NCBI GenBank assembly: GCA_905160935.1
Contig: CAJHZI010000887.1
Location: forward strand, 79,501-143,500
DNA from: Enchytraeus crypticus
Taxonomy: Eukaryota > Annelida > Clitellata > Enchytraeida > Enchytraeidae
Reading direction: 5' to 3'
Length of the DNA stretch: 64,000 nt
The translations under genes were made by a program, and so were the position numbers. Position 1 is the first letter of the stretch. The number at the start of each line of letters is the position of its first letter. Below are positions 30,622 to 42,789 of this stretch, piece by piece. The notes under the pieces are model-generated. The model did not search any database. It saw nothing but the letters and a program-made list of their open reading frames with translations, and was not told the DNA's origin.

Positions 30622-31400
30622 AAAAGGATGAGTTTCTCTAGGGGTTAAGCAATTAACAGAACAGGCTGTGTTTGGACACCTTAGCAGAGTATATGCTGTA
30701 ACGCAATATTGTGATTACAACAACGAAATGTAGCAATATAATAAGACAACTGAATACAACCAAATATTACGCTACTACTTGAATCAAATCTTCGTAAAAT
30801 TACAATTTAAATATGAAATTATATCAAAATGTAACAAAATAAAAGATCAACAACGTGATACGTGAGCGATAAAATGTACCATAAACAAAACGATAATGAT
30901 CCAGCGTTACCAACTTTTCTTGTTACTTCTTTAGCAGCGTTTATTGTATACACCAAAATTTAAGATAGTGGGTTAGGATTTAATCCTATTTAATTACTAC
31001 TACATCATTCAACTTCATACACTAAGCGCAGCACATCCTCTAATATTGTCCGTCGAAATCTTCTTTTACTAAATGCATGGTATTAAAATGGTTTTTCTGA
31101 CTTATAAAAGCTATAATAGCATCTATAGCGTTGAGGAAGAGCTGTAGAGCAACATAGATTTTTTAAAGTTAACAAAAATTCTATCCCTAAGCCTAATCCT
31201 TACCCGCTACCCTTACCTTAACGATTAAAAAACAATAACCCTATGGCTAGAAAACTTTTTTTAAAAAGTTGTAGCTATGTCTAGGAAACTTTAAAAAATT
31301 GTAAATAATGACGCGTTGAAACGGTCGAAACCATTTAAAGGTTGGCGCTATTCATGTAGGCCTATATACTGACGACAGATTTAATCGTAACACTAACGCT

Positions 31401-31580
31401 GGCTGGAGCTAGTGGCGATGTCGGTAAATAAGATATTCGACCGCGTCTCAGTATGTACTGGATTCAAATCCTGCATGGGTTCGCGTCACTGGCATCTCAC
31501 TTTCTTCAGTGAGAAAACTGACGTTAACATCGGCTTTAGATTTAGCTTTAAAAATAATAGCTTTACCAGAACTTATATTG
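31401..31580 (+). mobile_element. SINE-1 copy
   Basis: Head GGCTGGAGCTAGTGGCGATG, B-box ATTCAAATCC, and a 3' motif with GAAAACTGACGTTAACATCG. Confidence 0.65.
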
Positions 31581-31729
31581 CACGGCTCCACGAAATCTTC
31601 CCATCCAAAGTAGTTGAATGTCAACGTCGACATGCAAATCCTACTATAGAAATTATTATTTTTAAAATGGGGTTTAACGTCAAGATCAGAAGCCTAAATG
31701 GCTTCTCTTCCAGACCCCAGGTGTAGGCC

Positions 31730-31885
31730 TATCGGGGTGTCTTGAAAGGTTAATGTCCGAGATTTTACTTTTCGATCATTTCGGCCGGGAATTGATCCCA
31801 GGACCGTAGGAACAGACATTTAAAATTTCATGACAATTAGGCCTACCAAGCGCGCTTACATATTGAGCCAATGAGACATTCTATC
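31730..31885 (-). mobile_element. SINE-2 relative (ATCAATTCC subfamily)
   Basis: On the minus strand it starts AGAATGTCTCATTGGCTCAA and has a B-box GGGATCAATTCCC instead of GGTTCGAATCCC. The tRNA-like portion is clear. Confidence 0.6.
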
Positions 31886-33623
31886 TGGACTTTAAAATTG
31901 TAAAAGACTTTCATTTTCTGTATAAATGATATGTGTGGGCATACGCACTAAATGAGGAAGGCCTACATAACATACACTAACATAACAGCATACAGGGTTA
32001 GAAAGCATGCAGCTAGAAGCTTTTTAAGGCACTGCATGCGAATTTCGTTTCTTATTGGAATGATTTGGGTGAATTGCGATTGGTGTACTCGTGTGATTGT
32101 GAAAATCGAGAGGATTTGAGAAGATATATTCGTATCCCTACCGTTTTTAAACTGAATTTTGTATGGAAGGTGATGATGACGATGATGATGCTTATTTTTA
32201 CATAGGCTTAAATTTTCCCGAAAATTTAATTTTTCTGAGACTTGCTCCTAAATTGTTATTATTAAAGTGCATCATCGATGTTTCAAGTCTTCGAAAAGGG
32301 AGAAGTTAATAGTATGAAATGAGCGAAGTCAAGTCTTCAGAGGTAGGCTAGCTAGAACGGCTCAGCAAGAAGCATCTGTAGGAGCGTACCGTCGGCCTAC
32401 AGAATGTCAACCGCACCCGATTCGATACAGAGAAAATTACGACTATAGGGATAAATTTCTTAGGAGTAAAGAATGTAGCAATTACAGAACGGCTCAGGCT
32501 GGTAAGAAGTAGCAAGCAGGTAATTCGAACAGTGTGTGGAGATGTGGCCGATGGCAGGTTCAAAAGATGACCCATGTAGAATTACGTGCAGAACCAGTGG
32601 TTAAAGTTTGAGGGGGGGGGGGTATGGCGCAGGGAACTGTGTTAATTCCCCGTATATAGGCTATATATAGCTCTCAGCTTTTCTAAAATGCATTCCCCTG
32701 CTACGGGCCCATATTAGGTACAAGGAAACCTCTAAATACATTACAGGGTGCCCTAAAATTTCTGACCGTTCCCCTAGCTCTCAATTCCCACTTTAACCAT
32801 TGAGAACTACAGTGTATGCTTAGAATACTGTGCAGTGTGCAATTACGTACAAAACCTAATTTATATGATCACTGAAGAAATAGAAAAGAAAGCAACAATG
32901 TATACCCACTGACGAATTACGTATTCAAGATTAAAGGGTGGCACTTGTAAAACTATATTACAGTATACATGTATATGTATTTTAACTCTTGAAGTGTAAT
33001 AAATGTTCACTGTATACATGTAATTGCATGCATAACTACGACGCATGTTCACTGTACAGGAACATTACATGCCGTATTGAAATACTGTACATTCTCACTG
33101 TAGCATTACACGTTGACAGAGGTTTATTTTAATTTTAGAATTGCATGTTTAACCACAACAACAGTTTACTACAGAATTACATTTTAAAATATAGGGCCCA
33201 CATAGGCTAACGTATTCTACCGGTAGAATTACATGCTATTATATTAGTAATAATTTAATTTAACATCGCATTCAATACACATAATATAGTAGTGCATATT
33301 ATGTTTATTTAGAAATTCATCAAACAGCGACAAATAATTGTAAAAGCAGATAAATCAGCAGACAAAAGTGAGAATCAACATATGTAGCATCAAACAGAAA
33401 CTAGTAATATATACTGTTAATAATGTAAAACATTCCCAAAACAAATTTATTGCTTAATATTGAAGTGTAGTCGATTTACAGTAGCTTTATTTATTAAAAT
33501 TCAGTTTTGCAATCAGATACGAGCGGCAGATCTTACGGCTGAATCTTAAGATTGCTGAACTATTTAATTATGACAATAGTAGTAAAAAGTTAAAGTCAGT
33601 TCTTTCATTTAATAAGAATTAAG

Positions 33624-33625
<2 letters not shown>

Positions 33626-33679
<54 letters not shown>

Positions 33680-33860
33680 TAGTGCAAAACTTATTCAGCC
33701 CTATTGGCAGGTCCATATGACATATAACTTCTCCACATATTTCAATTTTAGGCATGTATATTTCGATTTTCCTTCTATCCGTTCCTCACTTAGCTGTCTC
33801 AGTAAACTTTTCCCTCTCTGTACTTGACCCATCCAGATTTTCTTTCTATTCCTTACGATG
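33626..33860 (-). mobile_element. LINE-B 3' end with long GA tail
   Basis: A CT run of over 50 bases (tail) joined to CTATTGGCAGGTCCATATGA and a diverged C-terminal coding piece (NRKKIWMGQVQRGKSLL-like). Confidence 0.6.
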
Positions 33861-34134
33861 TAAAGTATATAAATATTTAACAAGTCCTTCATGAAAATGC
33901 TACGCTAAAACCTTTTCGACGAATTAACTTAATTAAAATTGATTTTAAAAAAATTAAAGAATTAAATGAATGTATTCATGATGCTATAGCATTCTGTAGG
34001 CCACCACTAACACTTTGAAGCAGTGTTATGGATCCAATAAATGTTTATGGCCTACGTCTTAAGTATTCATCCACGCACTATTTAACATTCAATTGACCTG
34101 ATCTGGATTCGAAAACTGATCTCATGCGTTGCCG

Positions 34135-34320
34135 AGGAAACATGCTAATCCAGTGTAATATTAAGCAAATGTTAAGCTATGGATTTTAATAAACTTATTT
34201 GAATATGCTAATCCAGTGTAATATTAAACAAATGTTACGCTTTGGATTTTAATAAACTTATTTGAATATGCTAATCCAGTGTAATATTAAACAAATGTCA
34301 AACTATGGATTTCAATAAAT
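34135..34320 (-). repeat. 63-bp tandem repeat at the 3' end of gene A
   Basis: Three units built on ATATGCTAATCCAGTGTAAT and TTTTAATAAACTTATTTGA directly follow, and partly overlap, the stop of gene A. The same block occurs once after the head exon at 44708 (near 44690) and in diverged form near 61810, so it is ancestral 3' flank of the family that was tripled in gene A. Confidence 0.75.
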
Positions 34321-36166
34321 TGATTGGAATTTAGGGCGGCCAGAAATTTTCTGTCGGGATCATAGAATATATTTTGGGTTGTTACGCCAGATATCACTTC
34401 TACTGTTGACGTTAAATCCGGACTGAGCAGCAAAATTTTTCCCGTATCTGCAGTCGTTACAAACACACCATCCTTGTTATATGGGGTTACGTAGTGAATG
34501 AAGTAGGTGTTTGGTGTACCGGTGCTGAATAATGCAGAATATCTTCTCACCTCAGTAAGGGATTGATCATATTCGATTACATAGCTGTTTCCATTGCTAT
34601 AGTCGCCGACAGAAATATAGTACCGATGCCCATTTGTGGCAATCGATTGAATGTTATAATTATATCTTTGTTGAACTAAAAGCTGACCGTCTAAAAGTCT
34701 TCTTATGTGCAATTCTTGATAGTGAACGTATAAAAACATTACCTGACAATCGTCAGATATTTGGAAATAATACAGATACTGATTTGGATTGTTATATATA
34801 GAGGAGAACCAAGCAAGTGGTTTCCAGTCTAACTGTTGGTTGAAAACTTTCATATCTGCATAATGAATGTCGCCTCTTAAAGCAGCGTACAACTGACTGT
34901 TGTTGCGACAAACGGCTAATCCTAAATTGTTATTCCCACTGATAAAGCTGGACGTGGTTGTATCACCCACATATGCTCCAGTTAGTGCGTTGTGGATGTT
35001 AAGAGTAACTTCGTATCCAGACTGAGCTGTAGGATTCACGTTTAATACAGAGTAGAGATTACCCCCAAGAATAGCGATTGGAGAAAACGAAACGGGTCCA
35101 ACCGTGGTTAGAAGTTGACTCTCCTGAAAGTGAATGTTTCCTGAAAAGCAACACAAAAATGGTTAAATGTGATTATATAGACAAGCCATTGGACGCTATT
35201 GCGTCCAATGGCTATATAATTTATTGGACACTATTGTGTCCAATGGCTTGTCAATATATATATCCAATATTGGATACATATATTTTGGATGCCAGCACTA
35301 TTTGCCAATAACACACTCCTTATAATTCTTAACACATCTCTATTCCGTATCAAAAACCATAATCCTAACCCAAACACTAGCACTAATTAATAATAATATA
35401 ATAACAAAGGTTTCACGTCCGTTTCCTCATATAAGGATGATGTCAGGGACGTCCCCCATCACATGTCACCACAAATCGATTCACCCCCGAACAATCGGAA
35501 AAAACATGTACTGGTGAGAAAGAAAAAGTTCTAAACGGTACCAGTCCTGTGAAAAAAAGCCAGTCAGGCAGGATGAAAGAAGTCTATGGTGGAAAGAAGA
35601 TGTGTTTTCAACCTACAACAGAAAGTGGATGAAGTAGAACATGAGCGAAGATCAAGAGGCAGATAGTTCCAAACAGTAGGGGTGGAGAGAAAATGAACGT
35701 CTACCTAACGAAGTTAGAATTTTAATTTAAATTATTATAATTCTAAGTATTATCCCAGGACATGTTATACGTTTTCACGCCAGTAACAGTTAGGCCTAGA
35801 ATCTCATACCATATTTTTCTCTCATCACAAGATTTGAACCCTACACCTGCTGATCAATTGTCGGACATCTTACCGATATTTTTGGCTCGGCTAATACTTA
35901 ACTTTCTCGAAAGATTAAAATTTAATTACACTAAATTTTGAAGAGATAGAATGGGATCATGCAATTTAAGATACTTAAACTATTTCCGGTGATTGTAGAA
36001 TGCAATGAAAGGATGGATATGTTCTCTTACTAGCTAGATAATATAATTGATAGGATATTATAATAAGTACAAGATTAGTTTTATATTGAGAATTTGTAAG
36101 ATAATCGTTGTATAGTTATATACAAGTATTTAATGCATTATTAATATGTAATATAGAGAATTAATA

Positions 36167-36204
<38 letters not shown>

Positions 36205-36269
36205 TATATAATATATATATATTATATAATATATATATATAGATATATATATATATATATATATATATA

Positions 36270-36306
<37 letters not shown>

Positions 36307-39300
36307 CTCTACACTTTCTCTCAAGTGGCAGGTCCAAAGTACTTACTCATCATACTCACATGGGGACGTCCAGAGATCAACATGTTAACCAGTTCGTTCA
36401 CAAAAGGCTTCGCCTTATACCTAACCTTAACCTTATGTAGCCTTGTTTTAAAAATATGACCCTCGTTTTGGTTCCACTGACTTTTCTTTGTTCTAAATCA
36501 ACTTTTACGACACATACAGTCATCGGTTGATCTAGTAATCTTCCATGTCCAGGGTATAACACGGAATTAATCTATAGGCTATATTTTTACAAACAACTAC
36601 CAACCTGTTGAAACACTGGTAGTTGTAGTTGTTGTTGTTCTACTTGTACTGCTACTGGAGCTGTTCAAATCTGTTGTAACACTGGTAGTTGTTGTTGTTG
36701 TTGTTCTACTTGTTGTAGTTGTTGTTGTTATACTTGTGCTGCTACTGGCGCCGTTCAAATCTCTTGAAACAGTAGATGTCATTGTTGTTGTTCTACTTGT
36801 ACTGCTACTGAAACCGTTCAAATCTGCTGAAACACTGAGAGTTGTTGTTGTTGTTTTACTTGTACTGCTACTGAAACCGTTCAAATCTGTTGTAGCACTG
36901 GTAGTTGTTGTTGTTGTTGTTCTACTTGTTGTAGTTGTTGTTGTTGTTATACTTGTGCTGCTACTGGCGCCGTTCAAATCTCTTGAAACAGTAGATGTCA
37001 TTGTTGTTGTTCTACTTGTACTGCTACTGGAGCCGTTCAAATCTGCTGAAACACTGAGAGTTGTTGTTGTTGTTCTACTTGTACTGCTACTGAAACCGTT
37101 CAAATCTGTTGTAACACTGGTAGTTGTTGTTGTTGTTGTTCTACTTGTTGCAGTTGTTGTTGTTCTACTTGTACTGCTACTGGCGCCGTTCAAATCTGTT
37201 GAAACAGTAGATGTTGTTGTTGTTGTTTTGCTCGTAGGTCTACTTCTAAGGGCGTGATCTAACTCTGATCGAAGGTCACGCAACTGGATGGCTTGATTTT
37301 GTTGATCAGTCTGAACAAATTACAATAAAATATCTGAAATAGAACGCTTATGATTATTATATTATACTCTTTCGATAAAATGTTCTGTAAATTATGAAAT
37401 AAACTTGGGCGATGGGATTTTTGATGCGAATGGTCAGTAATTTATAATATATTCGTTTATTTTCGTTCAATCTGACAACCGCAGAAGTTACAGAATAGAA
37501 ATTCCAACAGACACAGCATAACAAATTACTGTATAAATACAGTACAATAGCATAAACAGTTAATAGGCTAGATATAAGAGAGATAAAACTAAAAATTGTT
37601 CTCGCTAACATTTACCACATGTATGTTACAACATTACATAAATCAATGGCTTATACTATTCATAATTGCCATATAGGGCGTACTGTACTATGAGTAAAGA
37701 AGAATCTTTTAGTATTCATTAAATTAACTAGCATCATCTAGAATCATACGAATAATGAAGTTTTTATCGCTCAGACTACTTCGTTTTATGGGAAGGGAAA
37801 AGCATCTCTTAGCAGTATTTCTTCGGGTTGGGTAATTATGATTGTTTTGTGGAGGTGTACAAATGCGCCAGTAAATGTGCAGGGTTGTTACAGATTGCCT
37901 TGAAAAGATTATTGTCAGCAGAGTTACATAGATCCTCAAAATTAGATTCTTTACTGTAGAATCCAGCTCTCCTTGCCTTCTTTAAAAAGGTTTCAAGACG
38001 GGTTCTCTCTTCAGCATTTGTAAAGCCCCACCAAAACTGGGAGGCATATAGAAGCTTAGAGAGTGTGGATGCTTGAAAGACTCTCTAAAGAAGATAATTT
38101 GCCAAACCTTTACTACGTAAAGAATAGAGCGCAAAAATGTTGCTCGAACACAAGCTAATGATGTTTGTGATGTGAGCAGAAAAAGAAAAGTTATCAGATA
38201 CTATGACACCTAAGCATTTGATGTTAGAAACCCGCTCAATTCCTTCAAGGTGTGGGACATCTCTTATCTGCCTTTTTTGCTTGGGTAATTGGAAGAGAAT
38301 TTCTTTTGTTTTATTTCGATTTAATAGGAGATTGTTAGAGCGGGACCAGTTTTCGATATGGACTAATTCCTCTTCCGTTGAGTGAAGGTTAGAGGCAGGC
38401 ACAATCAGGTATGTGTCATCGGCATATTTGAACAAAGAGTTTGTAGGCTGTGGAGTTTTTAAGTCTGATGTAACAATGACAAATGCAGTTGGTCCAAGGG
38501 CTGATCCTTGGACTATGCTGGCATTGATTGCTGCTGATGACGATGTTTGACCATCAAAGATAGTGGTGTGTGAACGGGCCGAGAGGAAGCTGGCAATCCA
38601 CCTATTAATGTTGCTAGGCACATCTAGGGTACACAGTTTATCAATTATTTGTGAGTGTCTGACTGTATCAAACGCCCTGCTGAAGTCTAACGCTATTACT
38701 CTGACGAAGGTCTCAGTTTCGAGCACAGACGAAAGTTTGTGAAAGAAGGCAATGAGAGCAGCAGTAGTGGATCCTGTAGGGCGAAATGCATACTGATTGG
38801 TGAAATCAAGGCTTGGAGGTGAAGATAATAGCGCTGAGTATATATACCGTGACGTGATAATACGCTCAGTGATGCGTGAGAGTACAGAGGTGATGGAAAT
38901 AGGACGATAGTCAGACATGACACTGGGGCATGAAACCTTGGGTATTGGTTTAATTACTGAGGATTTCCACTGAATAGGTACATAGGAATTGCGGATAGAC
39001 ATATTGATTAAGGTAGCAAGAGGAGCTGCAAAGACTGGATCAGATAGTCTCAAGAACCATGAAGGAAGGTCATCGGGACCAGTGGCTGTTGGTTTTAATT
39101 TGTCCTGAATGTGGAAAATTGTAAATTCTGAAACGGGATTATTAGGTATATTATTCACTTGGTTTATGATTGGTTCACTATACTCACTGTCAGTTGAGAC
39201 TAGTGCATAATAGCTATTAAGCGTTTCAGCATTTATGCTCGGATTGGGAAAAGATCGTTGAATTTACTGAATATAAAAATTTACTGAATGGTCATGACAT

Positions 39301-39894
39301 TTCACTAGTATGATATGTTGTTTCTTATTTAACTTTTTGTAATTACGTGAATGTCCCAGTCGCGCAATGGTTAGAGGAGTAGATAACGTCATGAAGTTTT
39401 AACTGATAGATCCAGAGGTAAATTGAACTGTAATGGGTTCGATTCCCAGCCGCGCTGATCTAAGAGTAAAATCTCGGATATTCACCGGACTGGCTATACG
39501 GATAATGGACAAAAGTGCCCAATGGATTTAACATGTGATATTAAATTTGACAGATATTAACGTAACGTAGTTGATAATTTCACTATAATGTGTGCTATTA
39601 TATTATTATTACACATGTCTGTAATTTATGTCATTGATTTGCTGGCTAGGAAACGAAAATTAGCCCATATACTGTAAATTTGACATATTTTGTAAGTTTA
39701 AAGGTCTATAGCATACATTTTGAAATTCGGACATTTAACATGCTCCAAAAAATTATTTAGGTTCGAAGCGATTATTTCCAGAAAACGTATGGAAGGATGA
39801 AGTAGAAGAAAAGATTTAATAGCTCTCCTGCACAATGATTATACATGTATATAATTTAACAAGTCATAGGATGTTCTAATCAATCGGTGCACTT

Positions 39895-39968
<74 letters not shown>

Positions 39969-40236
39969 TATAGCTAGCAACTAACAAAAGCAAACAAATT
40001 AGATCAACCTTTAGCCGATTCATAACTTCTTTTAGATTTCTATTCTCTTCAGTGAGTCCACCCAGAAGACTTGCTGGTGAGTCTAGACAGTTACCCGATG
40101 CGCTACAGTGCTGCCACGGTTGTTGGGAAGTGCTCTGTCCTTCAGAAAGAGGTGACAGGTTAAACAAAAGCACCGCCAATAAAAACTTTGATAAAAAGAT
40201 TCTGCCAATATGTTTGAAATAGTGGGAATAATCCAT
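34287..40236 (-). CDS. Gene A: secreted coiled-coil, Ser/Thr-stalk, propeller-like protein
   Basis: Family not recognised. Exons, minus strand: 40236-40009 (76 codons, donor AAAG/GTTGAT), 37310-36605 (phase 0 in, phase 1 out) and 35140-34287. Joined product 595 aa. Residues 1-35: signal peptide with a hydrophobic FLLAVLLFNL core. Then a short Cys pair (HCSASGNC). Then a heptad-like coiled coil crossing the exon 1-2 junction (LTEENRNLKEVMNRLK, then QAIQLRDLRSELDHAL). Residues ~105-310: Ser/Thr-rich repeats, probably O-glycosylated. The last 283 residues have repeated strands and motifs SDDCQV, YVIEYDQSL and KILLLSPDL, suggesting a beta-propeller; that is inference. The layout resembles oligomeric secreted recognition proteins, but no ligand or role can be assigned. 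Gene B is a paralogue with the same phases. A CR1-like LINE lies in intron 1. Confidence 0.82.
35172..35256. repeat. Nested inverted repeat near the gene A head-exon acceptor
   Basis: CCATTGGACGCTATTGCG pairs with CGTCCAATGG; a second inner copy is ATTGGACACTATTGTGTCCA; and GACAAGCCATTGGAC at 35180 pairs with GTCCAATGGCTTGTC at 35238. Two alternative hairpins can form about 40 bases upstream of the acceptor. Confidence 0.8.
35398..35715 (-). mobile_element. Repeat E, long form
   Basis: The best long copy. On the minus strand it ends GGGACGTCCCTGACATCATC, then GAGGAAACGGACGTGAAACC. It extends about 310 bases in common with 30232-30510. In gene A intron 2. Confidence 0.6.
36172..36303. repeat. 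TA tract with internal symmetry
   Basis: About 130 bases of TA repeats with AATATA and AGATATCT interruptions in gene A intron 2. Confidence 0.9.
36620..37240 (-). repeat. Coding minisatellite of the gene A stalk
   Basis: Inside gene A exon 2. Eight units on the pattern DLNGxSSSTSxTTTTT, with two higher-order duplicates (the run through SRDLNGASSSTSITTTT appears twice). On the opposite strand this gives an artificial Val/Leu-rich frame. Confidence 0.88.
37724..39262 (-). mobile_element. CR1/Jockey-like LINE, reverse transcriptase region
   Basis: The minus strand encodes ~390 aa of non-LTR reverse transcriptase: GPDDLPSWFL, SDYRPIS, ALDFSRAFDTVRH, GSALGP, and the catalytic FKYADDTYL. The reading frame stops at 38085, but the matching C-terminal part (QFWWGFTNAEERTRLETFLK and NNHNYPTRRN) goes on in other frames to 37724. 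The first ORF, the endonuclease and the 3' tail are missing. It lies in intron 1 of gene A, same strand. A fairly recent but dead copy. Confidence 0.88.
39352..39595 (+). mobile_element. SINE-2 copy in gene A intron 1
   Basis: Head CAATGGTTAGAGGAGTAGAT, B-box GGGTTCGATTCCC, and the body to GTGTGCTATTAT. Confidence 0.7.
39898..39964. repeat. TA tract
   Basis: About 33 TA units, just inside intron 1 of gene A. Confidence 0.9.
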
Positions 40237-40359
40237 AGTGAAATACTAGATATATTCTCTTAATTGTAAAAAAAACAACACGATGAAGCAGTGGGTATGG
40301 TACGTATTACAAACCTACAGAAAAACGGTAGATTATTATTAAACTTGTGTAAATTAAAC

Positions 40360-40590
40360 AAATACACATTGCAGTGAATTGACCAACTACGTTGATATCT
40401 CTAACTTTTAATACCACATATTTAAACCGCTAGGTAATTTAGAACATTTCCGTATAACCAGTTATATGAATGTCTCAGATTTTACTATCAGATTAGCGCG
40501 GCTGGAATTCGAACCCACGAGGGTTCGATTCTAAGGTGAATCGAACCCTCGTGGGTTCGCATCCCAGCCGCGCTGATCTGAGAATGTAGG
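40360..40590. mobile_element. SINE-2 fold-back pair
   Basis: A minus-strand SINE-2 (from 40360) meets an inverted copy of its own B-box region: ATTAGCGCGGCTGGAATTCG ... GAACCCACGAGGGTTCGATT, a short spacer, then AATCGAACCCTCGTGGGTTC ... CAGCCGCGCTGATCTGAGA. Arms are about 40 bases. Confidence 0.75.
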
Positions 40591-40852
40591 CTATTGCTCA
40601 TGCATAACTCATTTACTATATGCTATCGACGTGCTCTCTTTAACGTAATATGTACGCCAATATATTAGGCCCACTAATTATGGTTAGTTTAACAGTAATT
40701 CATAATTATAGTTAATTAATAAACATTTTTTTGACTAATATTATTTTCATTATCTTGTAACAACTTGTCTTAAGGGAATAATAGGCCTAATCCTACATGT
40801 TATGTCAATATAGTTTAGTATACATGTATATATATGTACATACATGATGTTG

Positions 40853-40857
<5 letters not shown>

Positions 40858-40920
<63 letters not shown>
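40858..40920. repeat. TA tract
   Basis: TA repeats broken by TTATAT, next to the LINE-B 3' end. Confidence 0.85.
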
Positions 40921-40924
<4 letters not shown>

Positions 40925-40934
40925 TTTTATATAC

Positions 40935-41790
40935 AACATCTCTCTTAGTGCACTGCCTACTGGCAGGTCCATGGTACATAACACCTCCACTCTTCTCTGT
41001 CTTCCGCCTTCCTCTTCATTTCCACATATGAGTGGGTCTTTAAATCATCTAACATACCTAATCTCGGCCTGCCCCTGCCTCTTTTTCCTTCCATTCTACC
41101 TTCTATGACCTCTTTTAATAGACCTTCCCCCCTTAGAATGTGTCCTATCCATCTCTTCTTCCTATTTCTTAATACATTTATCAACTGTCTATCTGTGCCA
41201 ACTCTCTCCAGGACTTCCTCATTTGTAACCTTTTGAGTCCAGCTAATCCTCTCCATTCTTCTCCAAATCCACATTTCCAATGCCTCAAGTTTCCTAATGT
41301 CTTCCTTTCTTAAGGTCCATGTTTCACATCCATATAATAGCGTGGTCCAAACCAAAGTTTTCACTATCTTTATCTTTGTGTCTTTCTTTTTGTTAATAGT
41401 TCTTTTCTACTACCAAAGACCGCTTTTGCTTGTGCAATCCAACTGCATATTTCTGTGTCACATTTCCCATCATCGGTTATAGTATGACCCAAATATTTGA
41501 AACTCCTTACCTGTTCCAATTTCGTACATTTATTGTGATATTAGCTTCACCTTTATTATTGGACACTCTCATAACCTGACTTCCTGGCATAATAGATCCG
41601 ACCTCCCTCTTCTATCATATTCTGCTAAATCATCACACTTTTCACTCCACCAATGATCCTTTGCTTTGTCTGTAATTCTTCTAAGTTCACTGTTTAAGCT
41701 TCTATATTTCCTTTGGCCATGACTGGTGTCAATACATTTCATTTCCTTTTTTCATCCATTTTGTCTAGCATCTCGCTTGTGATCCAAGGT
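40935..41790 (-). mobile_element. LINE-B, internally deleted copy
   Basis: The minus strand begins near 41790 with KPWITSEMLDKMDEKRKEMK, a linker found upstream of the reverse transcriptase in RTE-type elements. After about 190 bases it jumps to FKYLGHTITDDGKCDTEIC and the intact C-terminal frame 41364-40957 (TLLYGCETWTL, MWIWRRMERISWTQK, GRGRPRLGMLDD). The catalytic palm is deleted. Best template for the other LINE-B fragments. Confidence 0.8.
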
Positions 41791-41794
41791 TTAT

Positions 41795-41798
<4 letters not shown>

Positions 41799-41847
<49 letters not shown>
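41799..41847. repeat. TA tract
   Basis: About 24 TA units at the upstream edge of the LINE-B copy. Confidence 0.9.
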
Positions 41848-41851
<4 letters not shown>

Positions 41852-42789
41852 GCCCATATGTATTTATATATAATACAGATATATACAGAATAATACAGAT
41901 GCTATACATATATATGTCAAGGGTGTCAAGAAGAAATTTAACCGGATAATCAACGGACACGACCTACTAGAGCAAAGATTGTAACGACTGTAACGGGTCT
42001 CTAAGAACATTTTTATGGTGCTAGATCAGTCCATAGATAACATTCAATAGGTGCGCATGTGCGCAGGTTATACAATATCGAGAAATAGTTAAAAAGGGAT
42101 TGATCGTTTTGTACAATGATGTTTTACACGGTCGAGCAATGCAACATGAAACACGAACGTTTCATAAAGCAGGGTCCTATTTCCTGAATTAGACCTACCA
42201 CTGAAATTTTGCAGGATAGGTAGGTATTTTTTGTAATGGAAAATTTGATGAGAAATCCCCGGAAAACGGAACTAAATACTGCGTCTTATAATGGTAAGGT
42301 TCGAATACGTCATAATGGAGGAAAGCTTGACAATTTGTGGTTAAAAAGCGTAACTCATGATCTGTCGTACTTCTATATAGCAAAACTATCACGTGCTTAA
42401 ACAATCGTATTACAGAGAGGACACGCCTTTAAAGTAACCAAATATTAAGAAGAACAGAAAACCTGACGGCGTGATAGATATAGCAGTGAACATGAGTGTA
42501 AGTTTATTAAAAACTAAAGTAAAATAAACGAAAGAAGTCGAAAGAAAAGTGACAAGAAAAAATTAAAGAAAAATGTACTGACACATCATGCAAATACCGT
42601 GTCAATAATTGAAGATAAATGCATCAAACATTTAAATCACATCAATCGTTTAAATCAAATCCCAATACACAACTAAATAAATCACGTAGAGATTAGAATA
42701 AAATATTATATTTTCTTACTCGCATGGTTATATGTACACTTAACAACCGCGTGTGCTACAAATTTGCTTTGCTTAGTTGCTGTTTGTCT

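Larger units (their letters stand above)
29980..34134. other. Spacer upstream of NOG1, repeats only
   Basis: Should contain the NOG1 promoter next to 29980, but no recognisable core element stands out. The rest holds a repeat E, a CT microsatellite, SINE-1, a SINE-2 relative and a LINE-B end. The AT-rich stretch 32600-33620 has no recognised repeat or exon; it includes a run of ten G near 32613. A weak LINE-A tail lies at 32140-32200. Confidence 0.5.

Noticed and set aside
32348..32575. Minus-strand 75-aa frame in the NOG1 upstream spacer
   Set aside because: No family resemblance, no supporting splice sites or conserved pattern; too weak to report as a gene.
36736..37257. Val/Leu-rich plus-strand frame of 173 codons resembling a membrane protein
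   Set aside because: It is the reverse complement of the Thr/Ser-rich stalk of gene A.
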